Shown: in pieces, positions 23,380 to 36,456 of the stretch
Numbering within the stretch: position 1 is the stretch's first letter
Layout: each line of letters begins with the position of its first letter
Assembly: GCA_037951105.1 (NCBI GenBank)
Contig: JBAMJV010003236.1
Span: 1 to 64,000 of the forward strand
Length of the DNA: 64,000 bases
Source: Echinarachnius parma
Taxonomy: Eukaryota; Echinodermata; Echinoidea; Clypeasteroida; Echinarachniidae
Reading direction: 5' to 3'
Notes under the pieces: model-generated
Seen by the model: only the letters and a program-made list of their open reading frames with translations
What the model was told of the DNA's origin: nothing
Database searches by the model: none
Made by a program: the position numbers and the translations under genes

Positions 23380-23580
23380 TTGGTAACGCGAGTTACCAAA
23401 CAGGATTCTTCTGTAAAGGTTCCTAAATATAGCTCTGTCAGTCTTTTTTGTGTTATCTAGTTAGTGCAAATCTACTTAATCCTTGGTGATAAAATCAGCC
23501 TACAGTTCGATAAAATAATGTGAGTTACTGCACATTGAAGTAGTCAATGTACCATAAAGTGTAACGCGAGTTACCGTGGA
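23380..23580. repeat. Recurrent TAACGCGAGTTACC motif
   Basis: GGTAACGCGAGTTACC near 23384 and GTAACGCGAGTTACC near 23561 are near-palindromic copies about 180 bp apart, with a partial GAGTTACTG between. They could be ends of a short element. The surrounding 23244-25114 shows no gene. Confidence 0.4.
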
Positions 23581-24073
23581 AATGCCCTTATCACCTTGAA
23601 AATTTCAAACTTAGATAAAGGAGGATCTTTTGTTATTATGGAGGAATATGGACACACCATAATACTAGTAGTGTTGATTCAACTGTAGTTTCTGTTATTA
23701 GCTGAAATAAATTTTGGTTAAAAATATGAGATTTAGAATGTTTGTATTTCCTGAATGAAGGTATCTTAATCTACCTTCTATAAAATTTGATCATCAGAAA
23801 TCATGTTTAAGTATGTTTTTTCATCAAATAAAAATTACTCAGATTACAGTGCTTGAATGGGCGGCAATCTTTGAAGTGGCCCGTTTCTCCCTTGTTTTAA
23901 AACTGCTAAAGCCATTTTCCAAATCTCTGTCACTCATTTTCATAGGGTTTGCCTTCGTCTGAATATGACAAATTATGTACAATTTTAAAGGTAATGAATT
24001 TTACTGTGATGGGGGCCATCTAAAAAGTACATATATATATGCATATTTTGGTCCGAAATTTACCATGTGGTCC

Positions 24074-24074
<1 letters not shown>

Positions 24075-24108
<34 letters not shown>

Positions 24109-24117
24109 CAATCTCTT
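24075..24117. repeat. 43-base poly-C tract
   Basis: A run of 43 consecutive C is the longest of more than a dozen G or C homopolymers here. Its true length is uncertain because such tracts are prone to sequencing and assembly slippage. A shorter C run follows near 24285. Confidence 0.95.
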
Positions 24118-25114
24118 GGGATCGCACGTGACTTCACCGCTCGCCGGGTAGTCTCCATCATGTGTTCAGTCGTTCCGGATCCTGCATGCAGTGCACTGCA
24201 GCCATTGCTTGCTTGAGACACGAAGCCTTGCAAACAATGAGACCCCCCTCCCCCTGTATGCATACCATACACATCGGTGCGAACCCCCCCCCCCCCCCTT
24301 TTGTGCGTACATACTTTGTAGATGGCCTATAACCATGTCTAAATTGCCTACGAAGGACCACTTATTGGTCTTATTGTGGTGTAAGGTCACAAATCATCTT
24401 CTAAATTACAGCAAATTTGTATATGAATTATAGTTTTAGCATTTCTGACATGATTTAAACAGAATTATGGTAACGTAACATGCTGTTCAAATTACCTTGA
24501 TTACGAAATTTCTGACAGGACATACATTAAATGATCACGGTGGACGATCGTATCTTCAACTTATGCTGTTAGGTAAAGACAAAATCCTGTCTCGTTCTCG
24601 GATCGGTAGAATTCAAAAGTCATAACAGGATCTCGGATTTATGCATTCAACTATTATTGTACTATTTTTTGTTTAAATGTACACTGATAGCAATTTGTTC
24701 ATTTTAAATTTGAATCTTAGACTTAAATTTTCAATTTATCCGCATAGAGCATACATGTACATAATATAGAATAAAGTAACATTTTCATGAATTGTGCTCT
24801 AATTTATTATTGTACCTTTTTAAAAATTATTTGTTATGTATTATGTTTTTCATTTATTTTTTTCATTGTGACTTTTAGACTTAAATCTTCTAATTGGCAA
24901 TACACTATTATTTTTTTTCACTGTATAAAATCAAATTGGCAACTATGCAAAAAATAGAAGACTAGTTTGGATGAACTTGGAACAATTGAGCTAACATGTA
25001 AAAATGGCAAGTTAAAATAAGATGTTGCCAATTTGGAGTTGCCAATTTGAGTGTTTATGTACTAAAATGTTGTTACTTCTTGATGGGTTAAAATAACAAC
25101 TGTAAATTTTAGTT

Positions 25115-25559
25115 TTAAAGGGGACCACGAGGCAAAGAACAACACATTATTATATGTTTTGGTACCGTTTTGTGAGATCAGATACCCAACATTTTGCAAA
25201 GGGTTGTGTAATTCATAAACAAAGCAATTAATTTCCACTACTTACGGAACCACTGCTATTTCCTGGTTCCATACGGGCCAACCATTTGCGAGTGCGCCAA
25301 TGCTATTCACGCGCACGTTTGTAAACAATAGATTCCCGGGCGATTCGTTCGCTCTGCACACGTTGCAATTCACCGCACACATAGCAGTCTGCGTAATTCA
25401 AACCGCATGAACGCATGCTTTAATAGCATGGTGATGCGTTTCCAATTATTTTTTTTTTTTCTGGAAACATATTTTTGTGAACTTGTTGATGGAATGGAAT
25501 ACTAAAGATGTTACCTTTCTTTAATAAGAATATTATTTTTGGGTGGTGGTACCCTTTAA
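25115..25559 (+). mobile_element. TTAA-flanked MITE, family 2 (copy b)
   Basis: TTAA at 25115-25118 and 25556-25559 bound a 445-bp element with ends TTAAAGGGGACCACGAGG and GGGTGGTGGTACCCTTTAA. It is the intact reference for the interrupted copy at 43151-46730 and the inverted copy at 536-975. Non-coding. Confidence 0.88.
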
Positions 25560-25859
25560 GTTGAGTGAGGTTTAAGTTTAATTTTGTTTGAAGTTTATGT
25601 GTATGTACACTTACATGTATGTAAAGCATTATTATGTGTTATATGCGAAAATGATCACTTCACGGAAATGCACGTTTTTCCAAAATGCTCAACATTTGCA
25701 CTTGTAAAAAAAAGAAGATGTTTTTAGCTAATATGTTGGCCATCATTTGCAACACTGTTCCCATCCTCCCTAATAGGTTATGAAAATCAATTTTGGAAGA
25801 CATATTGACCTTTGGGCCCACTGTCTAAATGGGCATAAAATATGACAGGCAGTAAGACT

Positions 25860-26010
25860 TCTCATTCATCAAGCATTGACTTGGTAAGATTGACAAAAAT
25901 AGGAACCTGACATGGTCTCACTCAAAGCGCCCTAAAACAAAAACTACACGTCCAAAAGTACTTTTCTTGGTATCGTTGTTTATTAGAAAGGACCCTTTAT
26001 CAAATTTTAC
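25860..26010. mobile_element. Relic arm of the 50980-type foldback family
   Basis: CCTGACATGGTCTCACTCA followed by AGCGCCCTAAAACAAAAAC and TTGGTATCGTT matches the inner right arm of the element at 50980-51500 with substitutions. The outer terminus is not recognisable. Confidence 0.55.
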
Positions 26011-26681
26011 AACTATGAGAGCATTTGAAATTGAATGATTCTTATTTCACATATATTATCTTATGAACTTTCAAATGGAATTAAAACCAATGCTGCATGA
26101 GTATAGGTATTTGTCCTGCAACGGCCTGATTGAGAATTACTATGTTCATGTCAATTTTCTTGTTTGAAAAAGATATTTAATATCTGTATACATTTATTTG
26201 CATTCAAATAACCTTTATTTTTTTCATGATAATGGAATGTGGGTTGCGTTCATATTTGTGTTGTTATTCTTTCATGTACATTTCTACATGACTGAATTTT
26301 CATTTTTACAGGGTTTGAAATTCATGCTTCTACGCACGGTGTATCTATGCACTTATTCATCATACAAAATCCTGTACGAATGATGTTGCTACGGTAACAA
26401 GGATGATCTATATAAATAATAAATATATATATTTTTTTTAAATCACGATGTCCAGAGCCTCTTTGTATATGACTTGAAAGTTCTTGGTTGTCTGGGTTGT
26501 GCTCATTGACTGACTTGCATGTAATTGGGTGTGATTTGCATGTGTACAGAGGATAAAACAGAGAAAAAACAAGTATTCATTATCCAATAGTGGTGAAGTG
26601 TGATTTCATCAAAAATCTATTTTTAGAAATTGTCAATTTGAACTTCCTTTTCCTAAAGAGCATGAAGGCATGATATCTATA

Positions 26682-26886
26682 CAGTGGCGTAGCGTGGTCG
26701 GACTGATTGGGGGGGGGGGGGCACGCAACATTATTGGGGGGGGGGGCCCACACCTTATGTATTTCTTTGTTTTTTCCAAAAAATGTCCCCTTATGTTTTC
26801 TATTTTTTTTCTCCAAATTATTGGGGGGGGGGGGGGGGGGAGGGGCACGTTCCCCCCCCCCCCCCCCCCTCGTCGCTACGCCACTG
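26682..26886 (+). mobile_element. hAT-like MITE (CAGTGGCGTAGC ends), copy 2
   Basis: This has the same termini as 21892-22052 but in opposite orientation, with the same order GTGGTCGGACTGATT, CACCTTATGTATTTC, TTATGTTTTCTA. Flanks share ATCTAT at the expected duplication position. G/C runs are longer (18 G at 26823-26840, 18 C at 26852-26869), which accounts for the extra 44 bp. Confidence 0.88.
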
Positions 26887-27031
26887 AATCTATCCCACAT
26901 CTAAATGGTCCACTCAGCCCATACTTGTTTTCATTTGCATCACTTCAAACTGACTAAAATGGTTCGTATAACTCATTGCACTATTTGTTTTTTCCTTGGC
27001 TTGGGTCTGTGGTTATATTTTGGTCTCACTT

Positions 27032-27388
27032 AGCGGTCACTAAAATCGAAGTTAGCAAGACTTCATTAGCTGCAGAGCTCTATGCCCTTAGCTAGGGGTG
27101 ACTTGCGAATGGAGAGAGAATAGTATACCGTACTCCTGCGGTTACATCCGTAGCTCAAACTGATGTGGTGGCTCTAAATATGAAACTGAAAACAACAATC
27201 GTATTGGCCACCCACTTGCTCGATTGATTACGTTTCCAATTTTGAGCCACCATATATCGGACGTAACCAGTACCGATAAGACGAGTCGCAGGAATGCGAT
27301 ATTCTCTTTCCAATCACGTCACAAGTCGCCCCTAGCTAACGGCATAGCTGCTGGTGAAGTCCCGCTAACTTCTTTTTCAGCGACCGTG
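27032..27388. mobile_element. Foldback MITE, about 355 bp
   Basis: GCGGTCACTAAAATCGAAG on the left pairs with the reverse complement of CTTCTTTTTCAGCGACCG on the right. Pairing extends through the GAAGTTAGC and GTTAGCTAGGGG blocks. The open frame at 27224-27577 runs across the arm and is not considered coding. Confidence 0.65.
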
Positions 27389-27929
27389 ATTATTACGTCG
27401 CAGCGACGTAAACATCGATTTAAGTGGTACACAAATTACTTACAGTTTGACAAAATATTACAACAGACCATGAATGATAAGAAAAGAGTGCAACTGCAAG
27501 GAGTTACCAAATACGAACCTTTAGTCAGTTACTTAAGTCTTAGAAGTGATGCAAATGAAAACCGTCAGCGTCATTGACAGACTGACTCAAGACTTGTCAT
27601 GTCATGTCTGCCCCAATTTACTAGTAATGATGGATTTTAAGGACACCTAAGTATTTGCGCGCACGAACCGTATATATAATACTGAAATAAATCCAAGATA
27701 ATTGTCTACTCATGAATTAGACTAACGTACTTGTATTAGTAAGCTGTTAATTCTGACGACGGCGCGACCAATGCATGCATGGCCGGCGTACGTTAATTAC
27801 TATATTTACTGGATCGATCGGATGGTGCCGCGCCGCACCGGATATCCGGATCGAACCGTAGTCAGACACGTCACATCCATCAAGTCAGCTCCCAAAAAAT
27901 ATCATCTCAATGGCATATAAAATTGTACA

Positions 27930-28430
27930 AAAGGAAGGCGTATCTTTAGATAGGCCCTTCTGCCAAACAAATGTGGACTATTTCGTAGTCACATTTGTAA
28001 GGCAGAAGGCGTATCTAAAGATACGCCCTTCTGCCAGACGATAGCATGACGATACCGGGCGATACTTCCACGTATATATAGATACGCCCTTCTGCCTGAC
28101 GATAGCATGACGATACCGGGCGATATTTCCACGTATCTAAAGATACACCCTTCTGCCGTACAAAAGCAACTAGGAATTTGTTCAAATTTGTTTGGCAGAA
28201 AGGCGTATCTTTTTTTAAATGGTCCTAGACAAAGAAATATCAAGTTTAGAATCAATTTTAAAATTTAAAAATAATATTTCATATGTCGGCTTTCAACTAG
28301 AATCAACCCCGCAATAAAAATTCTACGTCCAAAGCTTCAACAGAGGGTTGAATATGTCAAACTTTAAAGGCGTTTTTCTCGGTGTTGAGATCCCGGCGCG
28401 ACACTCGAGATACGCCCTTCTGCCTGACGG
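27930..28430. repeat. Tandem array of GGCGTATCT-AGATACGCC palindromes
   Basis: The motif AGATACGCCCTTCTGCC and its inverse occur about eight times. Two successive units of roughly 60 bp share ACGATAGCATGACGATACC. A last copy is at about 28399-28423. The motif also occurs at 18460-18830. The spacing is too irregular, and the spacers too similar to each other, for a CRISPR array. Confidence 0.75.
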
Positions 28431-29194
28431 CGGCCGAGCCCCTATCGTGCGCCATGAAATTACAGTTGTAAACTACGACCTCAAAGTCATAACACGATGA
28501 CCACACCAAGAAGTGTAACGACATTGTTATAAATGGTATCATTCTCGTGACTGTTTGTATCATTCCATAATAAACAGATACAACATTTCAAGTAAAATAT
28601 ACAAATTGTTGATATTAGTTTAGCCCGAATGAAGATACCGCCCTGCAAATGCCAATTTTAATGTGTTTTCATAAATATCTCCGCGTAGAAGTAATGTCTG
28701 GTAATAAAACACCGCTATATAAACATAAACATGAACATAAACTTTATTCACTGTGTATCCACTTTTACTCAATCTTCACCCCTAACAAACAATCTCAGTA
28801 TTATGATAACGAACACGCTGGCAGCTATTTGTTTGCTAAAACATATTTGGAAGATAATGATTAGATAATATTTCGCGCGAAAGTCGATAAGAGACTTTAG
28901 TATTAAAATTGTAATGACCTCTATACAGCGTTCCGGAGGCCTAATTCATAATCGTGCCTTGTCGAGAATTCGATATGACACAATCGCAATAGCACGAATA
29001 ACTCTGTATAAAGTTGACTAATGTCGTAAATAAACCTTATTGCATCGTTAATATTTGGTTTGCCATTAAATATGTCATATGTCATAACGTGGTTAAGTTT
29101 GCACGTAAGCATATTATACCATCATTTATATTTAACATTTTGAAATGTAAGACGAGCGCCGAATTTCGCCATCTTTGGTGACATTTTGAACATT
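28431..29194. other. No gene seen
   Basis: The interval is AT-rich sequence without terminal repeats. Open frames at 28649-28864 and 28921-29112 have no splice or domain support. Confidence 0.4.
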
Positions 29195-29535
29195 TTGGCC
29201 CGTATTCACAAAGGAGGTTTGTAGGAGGTGTGTACAAACCATGGTTTATCCATGCACGGTTTACATATATGGAGTGCCATTTGTAAACTGATGGGGAAAG
29301 AATGTAAACTCCTTACTTGTTATCAATGTTGATGGTACACATTTACAAAATTCACCAAATAAATGTTTGTCTTCTCACATGGTGAAATTTGCTGGTTAGT
29401 AAGCACTAACAGTCATATAATTATAAATTATAAATTGTTTTACTTGTGTACGAGCAGCACTCCATAGATGTAGACCATGGATAAACCATGGTTTGTACAA
29501 ACCTCCTACAAACCTCCTTTGCGAATACGGGCCAA
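29195..29535. mobile_element. 341-bp MITE with TTGGCCCGTATTC ends
   Basis: TTGGCCCGTATTCACAAAGG on the left is mirrored by CCTTTGCGAATACGGGCCAA on the right. Both arms carry AGGAGGTTTGTAGGAGG and CCATGGTTTATCCATG. No convincing target duplication was found. Non-coding. Confidence 0.75.
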
Positions 29536-30376
29536 TGTTTTCTAAATATTCTGTTTAATTCTTGTGAATGGAAAGTAGGCTAATTATGAGGACTGGTTGT
29601 TGTGGATTTGAGATGTATTCCCCTTTTCAGTTAACCTTGCTTGAATTATGAATTCTTATCACCATCCACCACGAACATTTTGTCATCCATGAAATACTTG
29701 AGTTAAAACATTAGCGGACTCTGTGCTCGCATTCTTAAATTGTATGTCTTTATATACGAGATGTGGTGATATGGCGAATATTCCTTTGTTTTCATTACTT
29801 ACCAAATTTAAATTGAAGTCCATGGCAACGAGTATTTTCATAGATATAGTAAACGAGCGGGATGCAAGACAATTCCGGCGTGGATTTATTAGAGAAAAAT
29901 TAACGTTAATCGCAGTCGATTAGGCGTGGTGTTTTACGACAGATAATAATTACAATGGACGGATAAGTGGGCGCGGCATGCGATGCGGGGCCAGGGCACG
30001 GCGTAGCCGGTATTATGTAATTTCGGCGAGGGGGATAGATGTGATTTGTCAATGTCACTAACCTCCGTTATTAGGATGATGATCATTACATTTACCACTG
30101 TGACAGCTTGGACCAAGTTATTTGGCACAAAAGAATGACTGTCCATATCTGATTTTACACATTCTAATTAGCACAGTTTTTAAGGGACAGGAACAAAACT
30201 CGGATTTTCCATAAGTTATTGTTGGGAAATCTCTTTTTTGTATTTTTATTTATTATTTGTATTGCAGTGTTATTATATTTGTTAATGTGTTTTTTTGTTG
30301 ATAATTTCTATGATACTTGCATAACGGAGTTGCACATTGTTTTAATAAAGTATAATATCCATAATAATCGTTTTCA
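29536..30376. other. No gene seen
   Basis: No terminal repeats, RNA gene or supported open frame are visible. Poly-T-rich stretches occur near 30230-30300. Confidence 0.4.
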
Positions 30377-30662
30377 TTGTTCATGATGATGATGATAATG
30401 ATGATGATCTTAGGTGATGATGATGGTGATGATCAAGATCATCATCATAGTGATGATAACGATACTCATGGTGATGATCATCATATTGATGATGATGACG
30501 TTAATTATGGTGATGGTGACAATAACGATTCCCATGGTGATGATGATGACGATAGTGACGATGATGATGATGATCGTCATCATAGTGATGATGACTAAAC
30601 TAATGGTAATGATGACCACGGTGATGATTACGATGATCATGTGATGATGACGATAATGATGT
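30377..30662. repeat. (GAT)n / (ATG)n microsatellite
   Basis: Imperfect GAT triplets run for almost 290 bp and keep Asp/His-rich, Met/Ile-rich and Ile/Val-rich frames open. These are repeat artefacts. Confidence 0.95.
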
Positions 30663-31734
30663 TGATGGTGAACTATTATGAAACTTTAACAATCATCATT
30701 TATTGCGTGGCGTAAATTTAATTACACTAAAACGGCAAACGAGCTTCAACTTATATATATAGTGGAGAATAAACAATTAACTATATCGATTAGGCGTGCA
30801 GGCCTACAGTGAATACTAATGTACGTAGCGTGGTTGGCGGATTTTAACATCGCTGAGTGACGCCGATTTGCGAATTCAAGTCAAACATTGACCCAATACA
30901 TGTTTTAAATATATTCGAAATTTTCTTAGCGAATATAACATTATATATATTTGTACGTGGTGTTGGTCGGCAGCTCCGCCACACCCTCGCCACCAGACTC
31001 GACATCCGTGTGATCGGGGCCTGACTGTAATAAAGGATATCGTTCGATATCGGATCGCACGAGGGATAAACAGGTGGGTCCTAAACGAGGTCGTGGTCCG
31101 CTGTAGCTTAATAACGGCTGGACGTTGATACCAATTACGAACAGTAAATAACTATAGCAAACATCGTTAAGTTTAAATGGAAATACAAAAAATAATAATA
31201 TCTCTATCTACATATAGATATATATTATCTATATTGATATGATTAACAAAATGAAGTAGTTTAAGGTTATAAATCAGTCAGTTATTCAGATAAAATGTAA
31301 ACGGTTCAAGCGTTGGAGTGGGTGCATATCGTCAAGTTTGCTTGTCGATAAAAGTTCCCATTAAATCTGTATAAGTTAGGTAATGATAATGATAATAATA
31401 GATATTGATATAGCGCAAATTGCAAAATGCCTCTTAGCGCCAAAGAATACATTTACATACAAATCATCAAAACATATAAACATACATGGTGTTAATGGTA
31501 TTGATAATGCTGAAATAAGTACAAAGAACGGAGTGTAAGTTCGAAAAAAAACATTCAGATTTGAAACGAAACACGTTTTGCAAAAGAAATATTTGTAAAA
31601 AGAACAATTATACTAGTATTCCTGAAAATCTTATAAATCCTGGCATCTTTGTTCTGAATCAATGAAGGATGAAAAAGGCAACCATTTTTGACAATAGCTC
31701 CCCCCCCCCCCCCCCAAAAAAAAAAATCATGACT

Positions 31735-32178
31735 GTACAGTTATAGTCTTGAACAGGTGGATTTTAATGACCATATAAATATGCTGAGTATCTTTTATGT
31801 TTATGGGTCTACAAAATCAAACAATTTTATTAGGCACTATCGCATCGTGACAAGGGTAGCCTGTGCTGTGCAAACACACCTTGCACGCAATCCCACGAAC
31901 TTGCACCTTACCACTGAAAGTCTGAGGCGTCGATCCTGGGGGTGGGGTCAGGAGGAAGTCAACTGTCCCTGCCCACCCCCCCCCCCCCCCCCTACACACA
32001 CCTATTAAAAAAAATATTAGCAAGAAACATATCGTTTCTTATCCCCCTCCCCCCGAAGGAAAAAGAAACTAAGTACATCATCATAATTATAGATAAACAA
32101 ATAATGATAATACATTATTTAAACAATTAATAAATCAAAACGCAGCCACAGAGGTGAAAATGCAATTATCCAAAATAT
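31735..32178. repeat. Third, partial copy of the 1-2500 / 9684-11720 repeat
   Basis: It matches 1795-2262: ATGACTGTACA, TTATGGGTCTACAAAATC, GTGCTGTGCAAACACACCTT, CGCAATCCCACGAAC, TCTGAGGCGTCGATC. It is followed by the G/C homopolymer zone and a GCAGCCACAGAGG end. That a sub-block spreads independently suggests it is an interspersed repeat in its own right. C runs lie at 31700-31715 and 31976-31992. Confidence 0.8.
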
Positions 32179-33043
32179 TTCATTACGCGGGAATGATAAC
32201 AAACATACACGGTAGCAGCGAGGAGGGGCCCCTCACACAGATGCCTGTATAGCAACTATGAACCAAGCTACTTCGTGGCATCTCACAAACAGCAGTTGGT
32301 TTGATACTTACTCTCGTCATACCTGTTTTGTGGCAAACCTTTGGAAATTTGAATCATTAATATGGGTCGATGTAAAATAATTGATGTATGTTTGGTAGTT
32401 TCATGATAACTTTATTGACTAATCACAAGTAAGAAACAGATTCAGCAACATATACATTGCATCCACGCCCAACACATGTGTATTCTGTTCACCCATTAAT
32501 GATGAACGTTCTTATTACGATATAATATAACAAAATAAACGAGATGCATTTAACACAAAGAAAATGTCGTAGAAACGTGTTATTTTCTCAATTATAGCTA
32601 ACATTTATAATAAATGGGCAGAGGAATCACTAATGATCGCATTTGTTTACATGTGTTGTATTATGTAATTCGGTTATGACCTGAACAAATATGCTCTATT
32701 CTTTTTTCATCAATTGTGTACATCTCAATTACAAGGGTACAAATTCAAATGCACACATACATACACATCACACCGACACAACGATGCTGTACAATAATTC
32801 AAATCGAACAAAATTTTAAAATATTCTAAAATCTGAAAATAAAAATGCACACCATACCTGCAACATTATGGAGACATGAATATGCACCCCTAGCCCAGAT
32901 AACATATGAAATGATAAATGTATTACTGCCTAAATACCAGAACATACATGGACCAGGAACAACGTGCAGCTGTACCTCTGACTGGGGTATAGGTGTGACT
33001 CGAATCATCGATAAGGGTGGTCGGGGGGGGGGGGGGGGGGTTT
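32179..33043. other. No gene seen
   Basis: The interval is AT-rich with an 18-G run at 33023-33040. No RNA gene, splice-flanked open frame or terminal repeat was found. Confidence 0.4.
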
Positions 33044-33094
33044 CGGAGTAGTGCCTATAATGATTTTATAAAATCAATATAGGCACCACTCCGA
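33044..33094. repeat. Short perfect-stem hairpin
   Basis: CGGAGTAGTGCCTATA is mirrored by TATAGGCACCACTCCG around an AT-rich loop that is itself palindromic (ATTTTATAAAAT). It lies directly after the 18-G run. Confidence 0.6.
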
Positions 33095-33129
33095 CTTTAA
33101 CATAACAACTTCAGGCCACATTAAAGCAA

Positions 33130-35100
33130 ACTAAGTGTTCAAGAACATAAAGAACAACACCACAAGAGGGTGATATACCGATTCCCGAATATTCCACAAA
33201 TGGGGGTAATGAAACCCATACGTAAAAAGGGACAAGTCATTTAGTGACACAAGATGGTACGATTCAGATAAACACATATTCCCCTTTGAGCATGTTGATC
33301 AACTGCATATTGTTCTTTAAACTGCATATTGTTCTTTAAACTGCATATTGTTCTTTAAAAAACAATGAATATGGTTTAAAGGGGTAGTACAGTTTTGGTA
33401 AGGCTGAACTTTAGTAACCAAAATCTGCACAGTAACATTACAAACTAATAGCTTTACCATACTCGAAAGGTATACACAATTACAAACGACTAAGTAAAAA
33501 ACCCTGTTATCATAAAAAAAAAAAGTTATTAAAACACAAGAGGGCGCTCTCTAAAAAGGCATTGGTTTCAACCATTTTTCATACACAATTATGCATGTGA
33601 TGTTTTGTTTAAATAATGATTAAATAGAGAGATCATCAACAACTATTTAACTTTTGACAGTTTTTGAAAAAGTGTAAGCAATTTTTTTTTTATCATCGAA
33701 TGAATTTGGAGCCCAAATCTATTCCGATAGGATATATTTATTGATATTTCAGCCATTTCTGAACCGATTAGACCAAATAAAGTTTATTCTGCAATTGAAA
33801 TTGCATGTTCTTTCAAATTCGATATTCAGTATTTCATTACATCATAACGAAATTGTGCTGTGCAGCGCCCTCTCTACCAAAACTGAACTACCCCTTTAAG
33901 CGAACACGTATCAATTCATGCATGATTGTACACTCCTATCACGTCCCTCTCAACAGAGAACACTCTCGGGCGAAATACTAACAAACTTATTAAATAATAA
34001 TTGTTCAAGAGCGTGATAACCGATAACCGAAGTATTTTGCTAGAAAACTAGCAACAAACCGTTGTAAAATAGTGTATAAGATAGTAACACAATATGGCGC
34101 AGTTCGAAAAACAAATATTCCACTTTGAGCATGTTGATAAGTAAGCTTTTTGTTCTTCCAAACATGAGAGAGAATATTTAAATACAAGGGATATGTTTCA
34201 AGAGAGCACCTATCACTACATGCATGATTGTACATTTATATCACGTCCCTTCCAATTACTAGAGAACATTCTCGGCCGGCATACACACAAACATACTTAA
34301 TAGTAATACGAATAACTCTAGAGCGGCAACAAAAGAGGGTGATACACCAATTACTGAATATTCCACTTATTGGTTTAATGAAACTCGCAAAACCGTTGTC
34401 TCACCTTAACATTGTTAGAAAATGAAGTAGCACAAGATGGCGCGACCCGAAAATCAAATATTCCACTTGTTGAGCATGTTAAAAAGTAAGCTTTTCATTT
34501 TATCAAATATCAGAGGGGATATTTAAATACAATGGACATGGTTTGATACAGCAATTACCAATCAATGCATTAGTTGTACTACTTTCCGGATTGTCCTCAA
34601 TAATTAATTGTGATTTGGGGCAGTATGTTTTGGGGCCAACAATGTGTGGACAGTTGGTTATGTCGTTGATTAATATATCTGTTCAACATGCATTGGATCC
34701 AACCACAGAATGGTTCAAAAATGTATACTCATATCACATCTCTTCCAATTAACCATGTAAACAGAGCACTGTAGGTCTCAGACCGCAACAAAAGATGAAG
34801 TAACATGTTACAAACGGCAGCAACATAACTTGCTATTCTAGTAAACGAATATTGGTAGATGAAATACATGAACTGTTCCTAAATTAATATTATAAACAAA
34901 AATATGAAAAAGGGCGCGACGTGGATGAACAAATCAAAACGATTATTTAACTTCTGGCATGTTAAGAAGAGTATTTTTATTTAACTGCATATAAGATATT
35001 TCAATACAACGCTCATCAATCAATACATTGATTGTATGACTTGTTCGATCATCCTCAGTACTTAAAATGTGGACAAATATGGTTGTTGGCCAAGCTACAC
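33130..35100. repeat. Degenerate tandem repeats, period roughly 300 bp
   Basis: Recurring blocks in the same order are CAACA-AAGAGGGTGATA, GAATATTCCAC, CACAAGATGG-CG, TATTCC-CTT-TGAGCATGTT and ATGATTGTAC-ATATCACGTCCC. They appear near 33163, 33930, 34095, 34325 and 34435, and in weaker form to about 35050. A short perfect tandem (ACTGCATATTGTTCTTTAA, three copies) is at 33302-33358. A family-1 MITE interrupts the array at 33376. Origin unknown. Confidence 0.5.
33376..33899 (+). mobile_element. TTAA-flanked MITE, family 1 (copy a)
   Basis: TTAA at 33376-33379 and 33896-33899 bound a 524-bp element with ends TTAAAGGGGTAGTACAG and CTGAACTACCCCTTTAA. It has internal AGAGGGCGCTC / CAGCGCCCTCT blocks. 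Other copies are at 35936-36456, 42851-47526 (interrupted), 47541-47938 and 63505-64000. No coding capacity. Confidence 0.88.
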
Positions 35101-35935
35101 ATGGTGATTCAGTATGTACATTAACTATGTTACTTTATTGTTTCTTATACATGTATTAAAACCAAGGACGGTTTTAAAACACATACTACTCATTTGGCAT
35201 TAATTGGACAAAAACATAACTTATTATATGTACAAGCTTCATTGAGTATTTTGTATGTTTTCATTATGATATGTTTGATTCAAGTCGAAAAAGAATATTT
35301 ATTTCGCTGACATGATATTACTCTGTTGATTCATGATAAGCATTATGCTTGTTTATGATTCATGCAAGATTATATTCAGTAGTAAGTAATACATGGGCAT
35401 ACTATAAATACAACATATTCCGAACATAAAATCTTAAACTAAGATCATTATTTGTACATTATATACATACTGTATGATGAGTATTTTACATGGAAGACAA
35501 CCAGGGTGATAATTAAATAGAACACGTCATGTAAAATATATATACAAAGGTGCAATCATAACTTATCTCACATGCAAGTAGTAATACACATAAAACAAAT
35601 GCAATAATTTACGTTAAATGTCAGGCAACTTTGTTTACAGTTTGTTGAGTAAATACTACGTTAGGATATTTTAGATACAAATCTTTATATTTGTTAATAC
35701 TTACCGATGTCCTTGCATTGATTATGTGGCAAAAACATTTACAAACATAGCAGCACATGATGTATAGGCACATGGTTTTCATTGAAATATTTACATTTTC
35801 GTATATCAACATATGTTGTAAATTGAAACGACACATGCATGATAACTATACATACACACAGGTGCAATAATAGCTTGTCTTACATACAAGTAGTTATACA
35901 CATACAAAGAATACAATAATTTTCGTTAAAGGGGT

Positions 35936-36456
35936 AGTACAGTTTTTGTAAGGCTAAACTTTAGTAACTAAAACCTGCACAGTAACATTACAAACTAATA
36001 TTTATAACCCCACCATGCTCGAAAGGTATACAACAATATAAACGACTATGTAAAAAGCCTGTTATCATTCAAAAAGCGAAATTAAAACTCAAGAGGGAGA
36101 TCTCAAATAAGGCATTGGTTTCAACCATTTTTCATACAAAATTATGCATGTGATGTCTTGTCAAATAATGATTAAATATATAGATCATCATCAACTATTT
36201 AAAAAACGCTTTTGCAAATTTTAAAAAAAGTGTGAGCATTTTTATATTTTTTTTGAAAAAATCATCTATTATTCGGGCCCCCAAATAATTATAAGATCCG
36301 ATATATTTATAGATATTTTCAGTCGTTTCTGGACCGATTTTGACCAAGTTTATTCTGCCATTTAAATTGCATGTTCTCTCAAATTCGACACTCAGTTTGT
36401 CATTACCTCCTAACAAACTGTAATGTGCAGCACCCTGAACTGAACTTCCCCTTTAA
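35936..36456 (+). mobile_element. TTAA-flanked MITE, family 1 (copy b)
   Basis: It has the same ends and internal order as copy a, with TTAA at 35936-35939 and 36453-36456. The open frame at 36195-36416 lies wholly inside it and is not coding. 35101-35935 before it, and 36457-37014 after it, show no gene. Confidence 0.87.

Noticed and set aside
27224-27577. 117-codon plus-strand open frame
   Set aside because: Half of it is the arm of a foldback MITE and no splice signals or domain were seen.
27930-28215. CRISPR-like short palindromic repeats
   Set aside because: Repeats are inverted as well as direct, spacers are mutually similar, and the context is eukaryotic.
30377-30644. Asp/His-rich and Met/Ile-rich open frames
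   Set aside because: They are translations of a GAT triplet microsatellite.
36195-36416. 73-codon minus-strand open frame
   Set aside because: It lies entirely within a family-1 MITE, and other copies do not keep the frame.
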